Shown: positions 1-11,389, counted from the stretch's first letter. The stretch is 64,000 nucleotides of DNA from Brassica napus (GCF_020379485.1 NC_063452.1:29270770-29334769); one strand, 5' to 3'. Program-made: numbers and translations. The notes: generated by a model from the sequence alone, not told the origin.

Positions 1-354
1 ACATAGATGATTCGATTTTTAGACTAAAAAGTGTAAAAACTTAAGTTTTTTTTTTTAAATCCGATTTTTTCACCGTATAGTTTCGTATCGCCACATTAGG
101 TCACCGTAGAGCATTTTCTCGGCCGCCGAATCGGCTGTGCGGCCGAGATTTAAAACAACTATCCTTTGTGTGAAGAAACGAAGAACTGATTTGTTCGATA
201 AGGTGACAGATGCTTTCATTTGTCTTATTGCCTAACATGGATATAGGAATCCAGCAGCACAAGGCCACGTTGCATCTGCTAGGGGGAATTTATTTGATAA
301 GACTTTTCCACTATGCTTCATCTTCTCTATCACTTATGATTCATCTTTAAAAAA
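1..354. other. Unassigned flank with GC-rich hairpin
   Basis: I see no gene in this stretch. It contains a short GC-rich inverted repeat near 119-146, in which CTCGGCCGC pairs with GCGGCCGAG across a roughly 10-base loop. Such a hairpin is unusual in this AT-rich neighbourhood and may be the tail of another transposable element lying mostly outside the window. No reading frame with coding character was found on either strand. Confidence 0.4.
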
Positions 355-1467
355 AGAATTTTTACATGTAGAAGACATTTTTCCATTTTTCAATTACACT
401 ACAATACATTTATCAGTTTCGACACACTTTTTTTTATCAAAAACACTCTTATGCCCTAAAACTAAAGAAAATCTCCCTGTTCTTCTTATTTTATTTTATT
501 AATTTTTCTTATTCTACTTTATGTTTTCATTTACTTTGATCTCAATTCTAAAATATATTAAACAAAAATAATTGTCATAATAAACTATATATAAAATATC
601 TATCTTTTAAGATCCATATATATATATATATATATATATATTAATGTGTAAACAAAACTAAATGTGGACGTGGACACCAAGACGTGGATAACAAAATTAT
701 AAATTAGTTGGGGACATGAACATCTTAACAGAACTATAAACTAGTCATAAACTAGTTGTGGACATGGACAATATTCTTTCGATTCCATTCATCATCTCGG
801 GATCTAAATTCAACTCTTATCAAATTTGCATCCATCTACATCATGACAAAGCGCATATCCCTTAGATCGAAAATCTCTAACATGCAAGATCTATTACTCT
901 CCAACAAAAGGTAAACGCTTCTTCAATTTTTCTCTCCGCTCATACTCACAATATCATCACTTTCTCATCTTGATTGAAGTTTAATTGCAGATAATTTATC
1001 AATTGGACTTAAGAAGCTAAGTGCTAGTGTTGAAGACGACGAATCCACTGCTTCATCTCTCGTTGGTGGTGGTACTAAATCTAAGGAGAAAGCTACTTCA
1101 TAGGTATGGAGCTGATAAGTTATATGATATTGAAAATCGATGACGATGAGTACTTCATAGGTAAGGATGTTACATGAAGAAGATTATTTGGCCAAGCTCC
1201 TTGAAGAACTTATAAACACATTAACATTGCATGTCCACACATTACTTATCACTCATTCACACATCATCCGTCCATAAATCACCTAACCACGCATCACACG
1301 TCTACAAATCACCCATCCACATATTACCTAAATGTTCACAATTGTTGTTTCCATTAAGGGTAAAATTATCCACAATCTGTCGCTGACGCACAACAAAGTA
1401 TGTCACATGTAAAAACTCTCTAAATGTAATAGAAAGTTAAAAAGTGTCCTTTTGTGTAATCAACTAA
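355..1467 (+). mobile_element. Mutator-like non-autonomous element, copy A
   Basis: The sequence matches, in reverse complement, the repeats at 31755-33822 and 35505-36523. Both ends carry a degenerate terminal inverted repeat of about 50 bp. Each terminus has two copies of a motif close to TTACAYYTAGAGRCACTT, spaced about 30-40 bp apart. Long degenerate TIRs and the lack of a transposase suggest a non-autonomous Mutator-like element. No clean TSD can be read here because both flanks are A-rich. The interior holds a (TA)n run at 615-642, a spliced-looking captured gene piece (847-1103) and a degenerate minisatellite with a CCAYNNATCACN core (about 1230-1330). The superfamily call is inference; the repeat family is seen directly. 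Confidence 0.65.
847..1103 (+). pseudogene. Captured two-exon gene fragment inside the Mutator-like element
   Basis: An open frame runs from 847 to 910 and meets a donor AAAAG|GTAAACG. A matching acceptor TTAATTGCAG lies at 981-990. Joining the two keeps an open frame to a TAG at 1101-1103, giving a peptide of about 58 residues rich in K, S and E near its end. The other family copies (35.9-36.1 kb and 33.2-33.4 kb, minus strand) keep the same donor, the same phase and an open first exon. This looks like a host gene fragment captured with its intron, as in Pack-MULEs. A TGA lies just before the frame, so translation from within the element is doubtful. I do not recognise the parent gene. Confidence 0.4.
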
Positions 1468-1952
1468 AAAAAAAACTATTATTATCATGTTTTAAAAGAT
1501 GATCTACACATTATTATTGGAGTCTAGTTATTTTCTTATTCGTTTATTTCTTTTCTTTTTTCTAGGAACCAGCTTTTGTCACATATAAATATAATTATAA
1601 TATAGTAAACTTAGATCATTAAACCAAAAAATTGAAATCATATTACTTGACTTGAGTTATGTGCTTTTCTAACATTTTATGTTTTCTTAAGCTACATTTA
1701 AAACTATGCGCTTAATATTTTATCCAAACTTACCAAATAGTTAGTTAAAAATAAAATTTTCATAAAAATAAATTTTATCAAATTTTATAAAATAGTACAT
1801 TTAAAGCATTAAAATATATTTTTCTTGTATTTTTCTTGTAAAATCATTCATTAACTCATGTAATAAAATCTTTCAATCATTAATGTATCAATTGATAACA
1901 AATCAAGCCCATTTAATCGATTGTGACATATTAGACTACAAATAGTTATATA

Positions 1953-2458
1953 TTAGGATAAGACCTGCCCCTTGCGCAGGGTGACTTTATATGAAAATTA
2001 TTTAAGAAATATTGTATGGAAAAATAAAATTTATATTCTTGATCGAATTAATATTTTTGGCTCTTAAACAATTTTTTGAAAACTTTTTGTTAATTAAATT
2101 ATTTGTTTACTGTTGAGCTGATCCTATTTTTAAAAATATTTTAGGTCAAAAAATCACTTATCGCATAAGAACCTAACGTTTAGGCCGAAGAATCTCAGGC
2201 CTACTATTTGGTTACAATGAAACTATGTCAGCTCGGTTTTATATCATGATTTAGCAATTTAAAAGTTAATTATTGTTATAAAAATTTACGTTCACGTGCC
2301 AATCTTATATCTTCAATATTTTTTTCATTTTTGTGTCGTTTTTTTTTATTTTGGTTATTGCTCGATATAAATATTGGGTTTTGAGTTCATTCTCATTTCG
2401 TTATTTTATTTTGGTTTGAGATTTAGAAAATGATAAATATTTGAAATTATTAAAGAGA
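1953..2458 (-). mobile_element. Short non-autonomous Helitron
   Basis: Read on the minus strand, the element starts with TC (TCTCTTTAATAA) preceded by A and ends with CTAA followed by T, as expected for insertion between A and T. Just inside the 3' terminus is a hairpin, CCTGC at 1964-1968 pairing with GCAGG at 1976-1980. That is the classic Helitron 3' signature a few bases from CTRR. At 506 bp there is no Rep/helicase. A second, more decayed hairpin of the same type follows at about 2470-2490, so another Helitron tail may be adjacent. The termini were chosen by eye. Confidence 0.45.
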
Positions 2459-3885
2459 TACATACTTAAGTTAAGATCTGTGCCTTGTGCAGAATAAATA
2501 TTTTATATTTATTACTTATTTTATGTTTTCTGCATATTATGAAATAATAAAATAATACTATATATTAAATAACTAAGAAATCAGTTACTATTATGTAATA
2601 AATTGGCGTGCGCATATAAATCAAACGACCGCTCTTGTTTATTCGCAATCATTTTAGAGTAAGTAAATCAAAATAATCAGTGTTATTTATCGTATATGAT
2701 ATATAATTAAATTTAAATGATATTAACATAGATATATATTATAATTTTAATATAGATATTTATTAAATGAGGTTTCTACTCATATGAATTTATGATTATT
2801 TTCATATTTGTGTAACAAAATTTTACACTAGCGATTTTTTTAATGTGGAATGTTTAGTGGTTTCAATAATTTATAATCATTTAAAAAACAATGAAGATTT
2901 CGAAATTAAAATATTAAATTTTCAATATATGTTCAACGCAGATATCAAAATATAAATATGTATTTTTCATATGATGTATAGTTTAATTTAAACAATATGA
3001 AATATATATATATATATATATATATATTAACATAAACACCTATTAAAATAAAATTATTTATTCATATGATTTTATAATCATTGTATCTTATTATAGAAAA
3101 AAACCTTGATCACAAAAGATTATGTGAGACTTTTAACAGTTTTAGCAATTTATACTCGTTTTGAAAAATTCAAAATACAACATATACAAAAAAAATCTAA
3201 ATTATATTATATGATTAATGTAATTGTGTAATTTATTTTAATAATAAATAATTAAACAAAAGTGATAGAAAGTATACAGATTGTTAGCAAATCTTTATTA
3301 TTTGAAATCATTAATTGCCACATATATCTTAATCACGTTAGGTAATTCCGTAGGTTTTATTTGAGGAAATAATATATAATAATTTCAATTTGATAAATGA
3401 ATGGTTCATAATGGACATACTATATAATATAACATTTCTTAGCAATTTAATTTTGGACTAACATAATTCTCAATTGATTCTCAAAGTGCCACGTAAGCAA
3501 AATTACCATTCCAATTACGTGACAACTAAGCAAGATTCTTTTTTAATTAGTACAAATTACAAGTTATAACTCTTTAAATGTTTTTCTATTAATATATAGG
3601 GGATCAGTTTTAATTTTAAAAATCTTACTCCGGTATTGATTCTTGTAAAATTTTTAGTTCCATAAACAAACCATCCCCTCATGTTTGAATGCATATTATT
3701 TTTTTAAAAAAAGATTTCGTATTCAAACATAATGCCTTCAAAGTATTATAACTAAAATTTTCAACAAATATAGATTTGACTAAAAATCTCTATTAGTTTT
3801 ATATATCCATATGTATATATTAATAAGAAAATAAAATTAAAATATGCCCTTTAAATCGTATGCCATAATCGATCCCTGCATGAAT
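2459..3885. other. AT-rich intergenic stretch, no gene seen
   Basis: The region is very AT-rich and holds a (TA)n microsatellite at about 3003-3029 and a decayed Helitron-like hairpin near 2470-2490. No open frame on either strand shows coding character. Its right end is the 3' flank of the minus-strand cysteine-rich peptide gene, so poly(A) signals of that gene would lie here. AATAAA-like and AT-rich words are abundant but not diagnostic. Confidence 0.5.
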
Positions 3886-4316
3886 TTAGACGCATGGGGA
3901 AGAGGAAGGGAAACTGCAATTGCAGTCTCGTCGTACTAAACCACTAGGGGACTTATGGTTGTTACATTTACTACACTGATCAAAAACATGGCTCTTCTTG
4001 TTCATTTTTTTGAAATCTCTAAGGCAACTCTGTATTCCATCATTTCCGCATTTTCCAGGAAGCATGTTTCTAACGTGACACCTGTTGGAATCAGCTTTTC
4101 CTTCTACTGTTTACAATTAACAAAGAAAAATTATTATCTAGTAAATAACAAAATTTATTTTTTCTTTTGATAATGCAACAATTTGAAAATTAGGTCGATA
4201 TCTCTATCTTCCACAAATTATCAGTCATAAAACAAATATTAATATATACCTATAGGATAGCTCAAAATGAGCAACAAAACAACACAAGAAGCAATGAATA
4301 AAATAACAGACTTCAT
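3886..4316 (-). CDS. Secreted SCR-like / defensin-like cysteine-rich peptide (two exons)
   Basis: Exon 1 is 4316-4250 and encodes a 22-residue signal peptide beginning MKSVILFIASCVVLLLILS. Intron 1 is 4249-4107 (143 bp, GT...CAG, phase 1). Exon 2 is 4106-3886 and ends in TAA. The product is 95 aa. Exon 2 encodes a small basic mature domain with exactly eight cysteines: one after SNR, a G-K-C, one after IQS, a C-S-K-C pair, a C-N-C pair and a final C one residue before the stop. One signal-peptide exon, one phase-1 intron and one cysteine exon is the standard layout of the plant LCR/SCRL (defensin-like) families, which include pollen S-locus cysteine-rich ligands. The product would be a disulphide-folded extracellular peptide for defence or cell-cell signalling. 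No stop or frameshift is seen. The exact subfamily and expression are unknown; it could be an SCR-like or a general DEFL peptide. Confidence 0.8.
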
Positions 4317-4393
4317 AGTTCAATATCAGATAAGAGATAGCATAAACAATGATTTGTTTTCTTGTTAAGAAAAATAGTTCCTAACATTCATAA

Positions 4394-4403
4394 TATATAT
4401 ATA
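4394..4403 (-). promoter_or_regulatory. Candidate TATA box of the cysteine-rich peptide gene
   Basis: A TATATATAT run lies about 80 bases upstream of the ATG at 4316 on the minus strand. That is a reasonable distance for a TATA box plus a short 5' leader. AT-rich surroundings make chance matches common, so this is only a candidate. Confidence 0.35.
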
Positions 4404-5471
4404 CACAACAAATAAGATAAAAATAGATTGTTTTATTTAACTTGTGAAAAATAGAAAAATAGAGCAACGTCAACAAAATTAACGTGATCAATAATTTTCA
4501 GATTTTTATACTAATTTTGGAAATTACAAAATCATAATTGACTATGTCAATATGAAGATGAAGGAGAAATTTAATGTAACTTCACAAATATTTTGTGAAT
4601 ATAGTTTTTATGTCGTCACCAAAATATTATTATTATTATAAATAGAAAACTTTACTATTATTTAAAGTTAGATAAATGGTAATTAAATAAAATAACCTGT
4701 TTTAAAAAAATTAAAATAATAAAACAGAAAATATTTGTAAAACGTTTTTTTCTAAAACCTTCATCAAACCGAAATGAAAAAGTACATCTGGTTGGAAAGA
4801 ATACTATTTTAGTCAAAAATAATTAAATATGTAATTAAAACCCATTTATGTATTTCTGTTTTTTTTTTCCTTAGCAAAGGCAGACACAACATTGAGTTGA
4901 AACTGAAACCTATAAACACTGATATTAAAAACCATTACTAAAATTTTGAGAAATAGTTACATCTTATCAATCAAAACATTCACATTGATTACCAAAACCA
5001 CCTCAAACTCCTCCCTAAACAATAGATCAACCCAATCAAACATTAAATGTCTACAAAACTAGAACCATATAGTAATAATGATCTTCATGACTAAATAGTG
5101 CATATGTGATCATCTGTTATTACAGTTTTGTCAATATCAATCTCGTTAATTATTTGCTAACAAAATATACTATGACTCAAAAATGCGCGAATACGTGCAC
5201 ATATAAAATATTTGCTAAAAGTTTAAATTGTTTTAACAATATTAATAAAATGTATTTACCGAATAATTATGTTTTTTATGACTCAATATTTATTTTATTT
5301 CATGTATTTAGATATTTTTTGAGATATATTATACATATGCATATTATGTGATGAAAATAAGAAGCTAAATTCTTTTAAGATAAAACATGTTTTAAGAGAT
5401 GTAATTGTAACATAAGCAAAATCTCTCTCTCTCTCTCATAAGAAAGTGCCTTGCAAGTGCATTGTGGCATT
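4404..5471. other. AT-rich intergenic stretch upstream of the peptide gene
   Basis: This would be the upstream region of the minus-strand peptide gene. It is AT-rich, with a (TC)n run at about 5421-5437. An 81-residue frame at 5106-5351 is dominated by Asn, Tyr, Ile and Phe codons expected from AT-rich noncoding DNA, and I do not regard it as a gene. Nothing else is recognised. Confidence 0.5.
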
Positions 5472-5777
5472 TGTTGGATAATTCCAAACTTGTGGAAACT
5501 TAACATATTATTAGATATTTAATATGTTAAGATAAATAGGAAACCAAGAAATAGGAAAATAAAGTTTTTATTTAGGTTAGGTTTGTGTTTTCCATATTCC
5601 ACATGTTAAAGAGAATTGTCTTTCATATAAACAGAGATCTAATGGAGAGGTATTCCATAAGATTGAGATAAGATCCAAGAGAAACTTATTGAGAGCTTTA
5701 GGCTTTAGATTTGAGTAGTTTCTAAAGTTAATAACAAAAGTTGTTCTTATAATTCTTGTGTTTCTAAGAGATTTGAA
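5472..5777 (+). repeat. 5' LTR of Copia element 1
   Basis: It starts TGTTGGATAATTCC and matches the sequence from 11390 onward with scattered substitutions and small indels. It ends just before the tRNA-Met primer site. The divergence between the two LTRs, visible by eye, argues for an old insertion. Confidence 0.8.
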
Positions 5778-5778
5778 T

Positions 5779-5790
5779 TGGTATCAGAGC
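5779..5790 (+). other. Primer-binding site, tRNA-iMet type
   Basis: TGGTATCAGAGC is the usual plant Copia primer-binding site, complementary to the 3' end of initiator tRNA-Met. It would prime minus-strand cDNA synthesis and fixes the 5' LTR end and the + orientation of the element. Confidence 0.85.
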
Positions 5791-5843
5791 CTCAGGTTGG
5801 AGACTCGATCTAAGCTTAAGTTGTAGCTTAAGATCCTGGTGCT

Positions 5844-7278
5844 TGATATCACTAAAATTACCCTAAGGAGTGATTTATACTCTCTCAAATAAGAGGTCGA
5901 GTTGTAGTACTTAGGGATCGAATCTACAGGGAGCTATGACACACAAAAGATCTAATAGTTATATGATTAAGCTAGGCTAATAGGTTTAAAGCAGTAGATA
6001 AAGATAGCAAAGCAGTAAACAAGTTGAACAAGACAATTGTTCAGCTTGGCAGAGAGTTGTTTGATGGAAGGATGATTTGCTAGATCTAGGGTTTCTATTC
6101 AGGAAATCAGGATTATAATGATATATAGACTAAAGCATGATATTATAGAACTCAACGATTAGAATAGCTGATCATCTCTCAATTTTTAGATTATCTATTA
6201 CTAGATCCAAGACCTTCAACTCTCGATGTCGAATCTTAGAAAGCGTCGATCGATGTCTCTATAGGAGCATCGACCGATACACCTTCCGTCGTGTCGATTG
6301 ATATCTCATTAGGAGAATCGATCGACACGCTTCTAGTAAGCGTTTAGCGTGGGTTGATTAAATGTTAACTAGGGTTTCTAGATCAACTCTCGTTTGTTTC
6401 TATCAATCCTAGCTCAGAGAAGACAAGTCATATAAAAACCCAAGCTTTCGCTTGTGCTTAATAAATCTATGATCAAGTTCAGGTTAATTACTCAAGAACA
6501 AACAATAAGAACAGACTCAGTGATGAATATCACAACTTAGCAATTCTATATTTGGGGCTAATCCCACATAACCTATCTGAACCCTAAACCTAACAGATGG
6601 ATATACTCAATCATGAAGTTGTCACAGAAAATCATACATGAATAGATAAGAAATTGCAATAGATAAAACCAATGGAGTTCCAAGAGGAATCTGAAGGAGT
6701 TCCTCTCTTCTCTTCTAACCTAGAACTATGAATAAAATAAAGCTTAGCCGTCAACAATGGCTTAGAAAACACATAAATAGGGTTTTAGGTCGTCCAAGGG
6801 TATTCTAGTAATTTGTGGTTGCTTCTGGGCTTCAGTCGGTCATAAAATATGCTCAGCCCATATTCTGGCATAACTGTCGACCGACACCAATGCTGTTTCA
6901 TCGATCGACAGCCCTTCATCTCCTCGACAGGTTCCTCTCGCGAGCAGACTGACAACTCTTCAGTAAACCGAGAATAACTTCTGATATAGGATGCTGATTG
7001 ACCTAAAACCGGTGGAATTGGAAAGCTAACTCAAAACTATATCTTTTTTCAAAATATGGGCTCAATCTAACGGTGGGAAGGTCTCTATCCATAGCTAAAC
7101 ATCTGACGCGTCTTGCAGCTCTGCACATCAAAAGGCTCCAAAAGACACCAAAATCACCACTTTCCTCCAAATAGTCCCTGAACCTGTAAATAATCTAAAT
7201 AGACTCTATATAGTAGTAATTAGTTATTAAAAAACTTATTAACCATGGCTAAAAGTGAGTAAAATCCATGGTCTATCA
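5844..7278 (-). mobile_element. Solo LTR of the Athila-like family, inserted in Copia 1
   Basis: It begins TGATATCAC and ends GTCTATCA, flanked by the 5-bp TSD GTGCT (5839-5843 and 7279-7283). It matches the LTRs at 39381-40661 and 51665-52916, with the same blocks around CTCAAATAAGAGG and CTTAGGGATCGAAT. Strand is assigned from the full-length copy, whose primer site shows minus orientation. No internal sequence remains, so it is a product of LTR-LTR recombination. It contains several TCGATCGAT-type words (about 6245-6325 and 6880-6910). Confidence 0.9.
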
Positions 7279-7309
7279 GTGCTTATGAACAAGAGATTGC
7301 GTAAGCAAG

Positions 7310-8155
7310 ATGGCAGACATGACTAGGGCTCCACGCACAAAGGAATTTGGATCTACATCCATCCAATGTCCGATGTTGTGATTGCTCTTTTGTGATTGCT
7401 CTTTGGTCGATGAGGATGAAGGTTCTACTTCGTGTTCATAAAATATGGGACACGATCGAACCCGGTTCAGATAATCAAAAGAAGAACGATGTTGTGATTG
7501 CCCTTTTGTTTCAATCTGTTCCAGAGAATTTGATTCGCCAGGTGGGAGAACAAACCGCATCAAAAAAGATCTGGAACGCTATCAAGTCGCGACACCTTGG
7601 GGCTGATCGTGTAAGGGGGAGGCGAGACTTCAGACGTTGATGACGGAGTTTGATAGGTTGAAGATGGATGATTCAGATACGGTCGATGACATCGCTGGGA
7701 AGATATCGGACCTATCATCGAAAGAAACCTCTTTGGGAGAAAACATAGAAGAATCCAAAATGATCAAGAATTTTTTGAAGGGTCTTCCGAGACACAAGTA
7801 CATCCAGATCGTAGCATCGCTTGAGCAAGTCCTAGACCTCAACTCGACGGGTTTTGAGGATATAGTTGGAAGGCTTAAGGCGTACGAGGAGCGTGTAGGA
7901 GAAGAAAGTCAGAAAGAAGGCCAAGGGAAGCTGATGTTTTCGAACAATGAAGAGCATAGTCAGAGGGGCTATGAGAATTCCTGTGGCAGAGGAAGAGGAC
8001 AGAACAGTAGAGGCAGAGGTCGAGGTAGGTCACACAACAAAAACCGTGCGTCACACACCGAAGATAAAAACTCGAAGAAGAATCATTCAAAGCTGATATG
8101 TTGGAGATGTGACAAGCCTAGTCACTACGCAACTATCTGTCCCGAGAAGACATAG
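7310..8155 (+). pseudogene. Copia 1 gag (frameshifted)
   Basis: The frame opens at an ATG at 7310 (MADMTRAP) just after the solo LTR. It continues in other frames through a gag core containing MKVLLRVHKIWDTIEP and a C-terminal region rich in R-G repeats (RGRGRG). A CCHC zinc knuckle, C-W-R-C-D-K-P-S-H-Y-A-T-I-C, sits near 8097-8138. Frameshifts occur near 7380 and near 7610-7640, and a TAG follows the knuckle at 8153. Gag would coat the RNA and form particles. A near-identical block around TGTTGTGATTGC occurs at about 7373 and 7491, so part of this stretch may be locally duplicated. Confidence 0.85.
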
Positions 8156-8215
8156 AAGAATCAAGAAACCAACCTAAACGAGACAGAAGAGGCCGATGCA
8201 CTCTATGTACACGAG

Positions 8216-9658
8216 GTGGTGTTTCTGGACGAAGATAAGGTGATTACGAAGAATCTTGAAATCGACAAAGGCAATGCAAGTGTCTGGTATTTGGATAATG
8301 GAGCCAGTAATCACATGACGAGAAACAAGGAGTTCTTTTCAAGTTTGAATCTCAACACCAAAGGGAAGGTGAAGTTTGATGATGGATCCTGTGTCGACAT
8401 TGTAGGAAAGGGTGTGGTTACCTTTGTGTGCAAGACTGGAGAGAAGAAGGCACTCATGGACATATACTACATACCCGACCTGAGGCACAATATATTGAGT
8501 CTTGGGCATGCAACAAAAAACGGATGTGATGTTAACATGAAAGATGTCTACTTAACGCTCACAGATTCACATGAAAGGTTTCTAGTTCGTGTGACAAGAT
8601 CTCCAAAACGTCTCTACAAGACCCCTATGGAGATAAGCTACCTGGAGTGTTTACATGTCAGGGACGTAGATGCTACAGGGAGGTGGCATGCTCGACTAGG
8701 ACATATAAGCTATGGAGTGATGAACAACATGGTAAAGAAGGAGATGGTCGTAGGAATTCCGTGTGTAACACACGAAGAAAGTGTGTGTGACGCATGTCTC
8801 GTAGGGAAGCATATCAAACAGTCACTCCCGACCAAAGCCATGTTTCATGCGACAAAACCATTAGAGTTATTGCATGGAGATTTGTGTGGACCAATCACAC
8901 CACCAACGCCAGCAAATCATAAGTATGTCTTTGTCTTGATCGATGAATTCTCTAGGTATATGTGGGTTATGCTATTGAAGGAGAAGAGTGAGGTATTCGA
9001 TCGATTCAAAAGGTTTAAAGAGAGTGTAGAGAAGCAGACCGGGACAACCATCAAAACCTTTTGCACCGATAAAGGAGGAGAGTTTACCTCAGCTATGTTC
9101 AATCTATTTTGTGAAGAGAATAAAGTTAAAAGGCACCTAACCGCGCCTTACAAACCTCAACAAAACGGTTTTGTGGAGAAGAGAAACCGAACCTTGATGG
9201 GAATGACAAGAAGTATGCTGAAGGCAATGAAGATGCCGAACTACTTGTGGGGTGAAGCTGTACGGCATTCAACTTACCTCATAAACAGAGTTCCTACAAA
9301 AGCCTTGAAGAATCAGACGCCATACAAGTGCCTCACATCGAAGAAATCAAATATCAAGCACTTGAGGATATTCGGTTGTGTAGCTCATGCGAAAATCACT
9401 GGGCCTTATCCGAAGAAGTTGGATGAGAGATCAAAGAGTATGGTCAATCTTGGAACTGATCCGGGCTCCAAAGCCTATAGACTCTATGTTCCAGACACAG
9501 GGAAGGTGATGGTGAGTAGAGATGTAATTTTCGATGAGAAGAAAGCTTGGGACTGGGCGTTTACAACAAACCAAGCTGATTGTGAACCGAGCATGCTTAA
9601 GCTTCCACATGGGGGTGATATAGAAGAAGGTAATGATCAAGGTGATGATCATGAATAG
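8216..9658 (+). pseudogene. Copia 1 pol: protease and integrase
   Basis: A 480-residue open segment carries the aspartic protease motif region W-Y-L-D-N-G-A-S (residues 24-31). It then carries a GAG-pre-integrase domain (WHARLGH, with C-D-A-C). The integrase core follows, including HGDLCGP, TDKGGEF and the QQNGFVEKRNRT block that holds the catalytic Glu. The D-D-E residues are all visible. The C-terminal part matches the usual linker to RT (HLRIFGCVAHA). The frame stops at TAG 9656-9658. In an active element it would be continuous with gag upstream and RT downstream. Confidence 0.9.
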
Positions 9659-9888
9659 GAATCAGTAAACAAAGATGAGGAAGAAGAAGAAGATGCGGAT
9701 CACAATGCAACCAAGATGGTGGAGGTCAACCGTTGGTGACTAGAAAAGGCCAAACCATAACAAAACCAAGATATCTCGATGATTATGTGTTACTTGCAGA
9801 TCAAGAAAGTGCAATGCTGTTGCTCACAATGGATGGCGAGCCATAGAACTATGTTTAAGCTGAACATGTACAAGAATGGGTTGAAGCG

Positions 9889-11380
9889 ATGGTGGCCGAG
9901 TTGGAGTCTATCACAAGAAACAAGACATGTGACCTTGTGGATAGACCGGCTGGAGTGAAACCTATAGGGTTGAAGTGGATCTACAAGATAAAGAGAAAGG
10001 CGGATGGTACTGTGAGCAAGTATAAGGTGAGACTTGTGGCAAAAGGCTATGTACAAAGAGAAGGAATAGATTTCAAAGAAGTGTTTGCACCAGTGGCGCG
10101 GCTCGAAACTATTCGGCTCTTAGTAGCTCTCGCAGCAACAAACGGTTGGGAGATACATCACATAGACGTGAAGACCGGTTTCTTGAATGGAGATCTAAAG
10201 GAGTTAGTGTATGTAACTCAACCCGAAGGTTTCGAAAAGAAAGGAAAAGAGGATCGAGTTTATGTGTTACACAAAGCTTTGTATGGGTTACGCCAGGCAC
10301 CCAGGGCATCGAATGTGAATCTCGATCAGATTCTAAAGGAGATAAAATTTGAGAAGTGCACAAAGGAACCATCAGTGTACCGCAAGACTGAAGGAGGAGA
10401 CGTCTTGATCATAGCCATCTACGTTGATGATCTATTTGTGACATGAACTTCGCTTAAGGTGATTAGGCAATTCAAGGAGGATATGTCTAAGAAGTTCGAG
10501 ATGTCAGATCTAGGTAAGCTAACGTACTACCTTGGCATAGAGGTGATTCAAGGAGCAGACAAAATCAGAATAAAACAAGAAATGTATGCTCAAGGAATCC
10601 TGTGTGACACGAAGATGGAAGCGTGTAACGCATCTCAAATTCCAGTGGAGGCGAATTTGAAGATCTCAAAAGCTGAAGATGAACGAGAGATAGATGTTAC
10701 AGAGTATCATAGGATGTTTGAGGTATCTGCTTCCCACAAGACCCGACCTGTGTTACGCAGTAGGTTTTCTAAGCAGATACATGCACAATCCGAGAGACTC
10801 TCACGGACAAGCCATCAAGCACATATTACGGTATGTGAAAGGAAGAACAAACTTCGGTATGTTCTTCAAGAGAGATGGGTCAAAGAGTGTTGTTGGTTAT
10901 AGTGACAGCAGTCACAACATTGATCTCGATGACGGGAGGAGCACGTCAGGACATGCATTCTACTACGGTTCATCACTGATCACTTGGACATCGCAGAAGT
11001 AGCAGACGGTTGCATTGTCATCATGTGAAGCAGAGTTCATGGCAGCAACAGAAGCAGCGAAGCAAGCTATATGGATCAAGGAGTTGTTGAGTGAGATACA
11101 AAGCAAAGAAGGCGAGAACGTCAAGCTTAGGATCGACAACAAATCTGCTATTGCTCTAACAAAAAATCCAGTTTTCCATGGAAGGAGTAAGCAGGTACTC
11201 AAGAAGTATCACTTCATTCGTGAGTGTGTGGAGAATGGACAGATTGAAGTGGAGCATGTGCTGGGTGTTGAGCAGAAGGCCGACATCCTTACCAAGCCAT
11301 TAGGAATGATTATGTTCAAACAAATGAGGAGCTTCATCAGAGTTCAAGAAATTGATCTCCCTAATTCAAGTTGGAATTAA
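9889..11380 (+). pseudogene. Copia 1 pol: reverse transcriptase and RNase H (broken)
   Basis: RT starts around W-I-Y-K-I-K-R-K, includes [22 protein letters not shown], and the catalytic YVDD at about 10420-10431. A TGA follows at 10444. The frame resumes at 10459 (KKFEMSDLGKLTYYLGIEV), shifts near 10720, and continues through TRPDLCYAVGFLSRYMHNP. RNase H (GYSDSSHNIDLDDGRSTSG; SSCEAEFMAATEAAKQAIW) follows, with an in-frame TAG at 11000-11002. The last segment ends at TAA 11378-11380, eight bases before the 3' LTR. At least three inactivating changes are present. Confidence 0.9.
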
Positions 11381-11389
11381 GGGGGTGAA

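Noticed and set aside
3955..4170. 71-residue + strand frame
   Set aside because: It is the antisense shadow of the cysteine-rich exon; the minus strand has signal peptide, splice sites and eight cysteines.
5106..5351. 81-residue frame near Copia 1
   Set aside because: Its Asn/Tyr/Ile/Phe-rich composition is what AT-rich noncoding DNA gives; no motif or signal.
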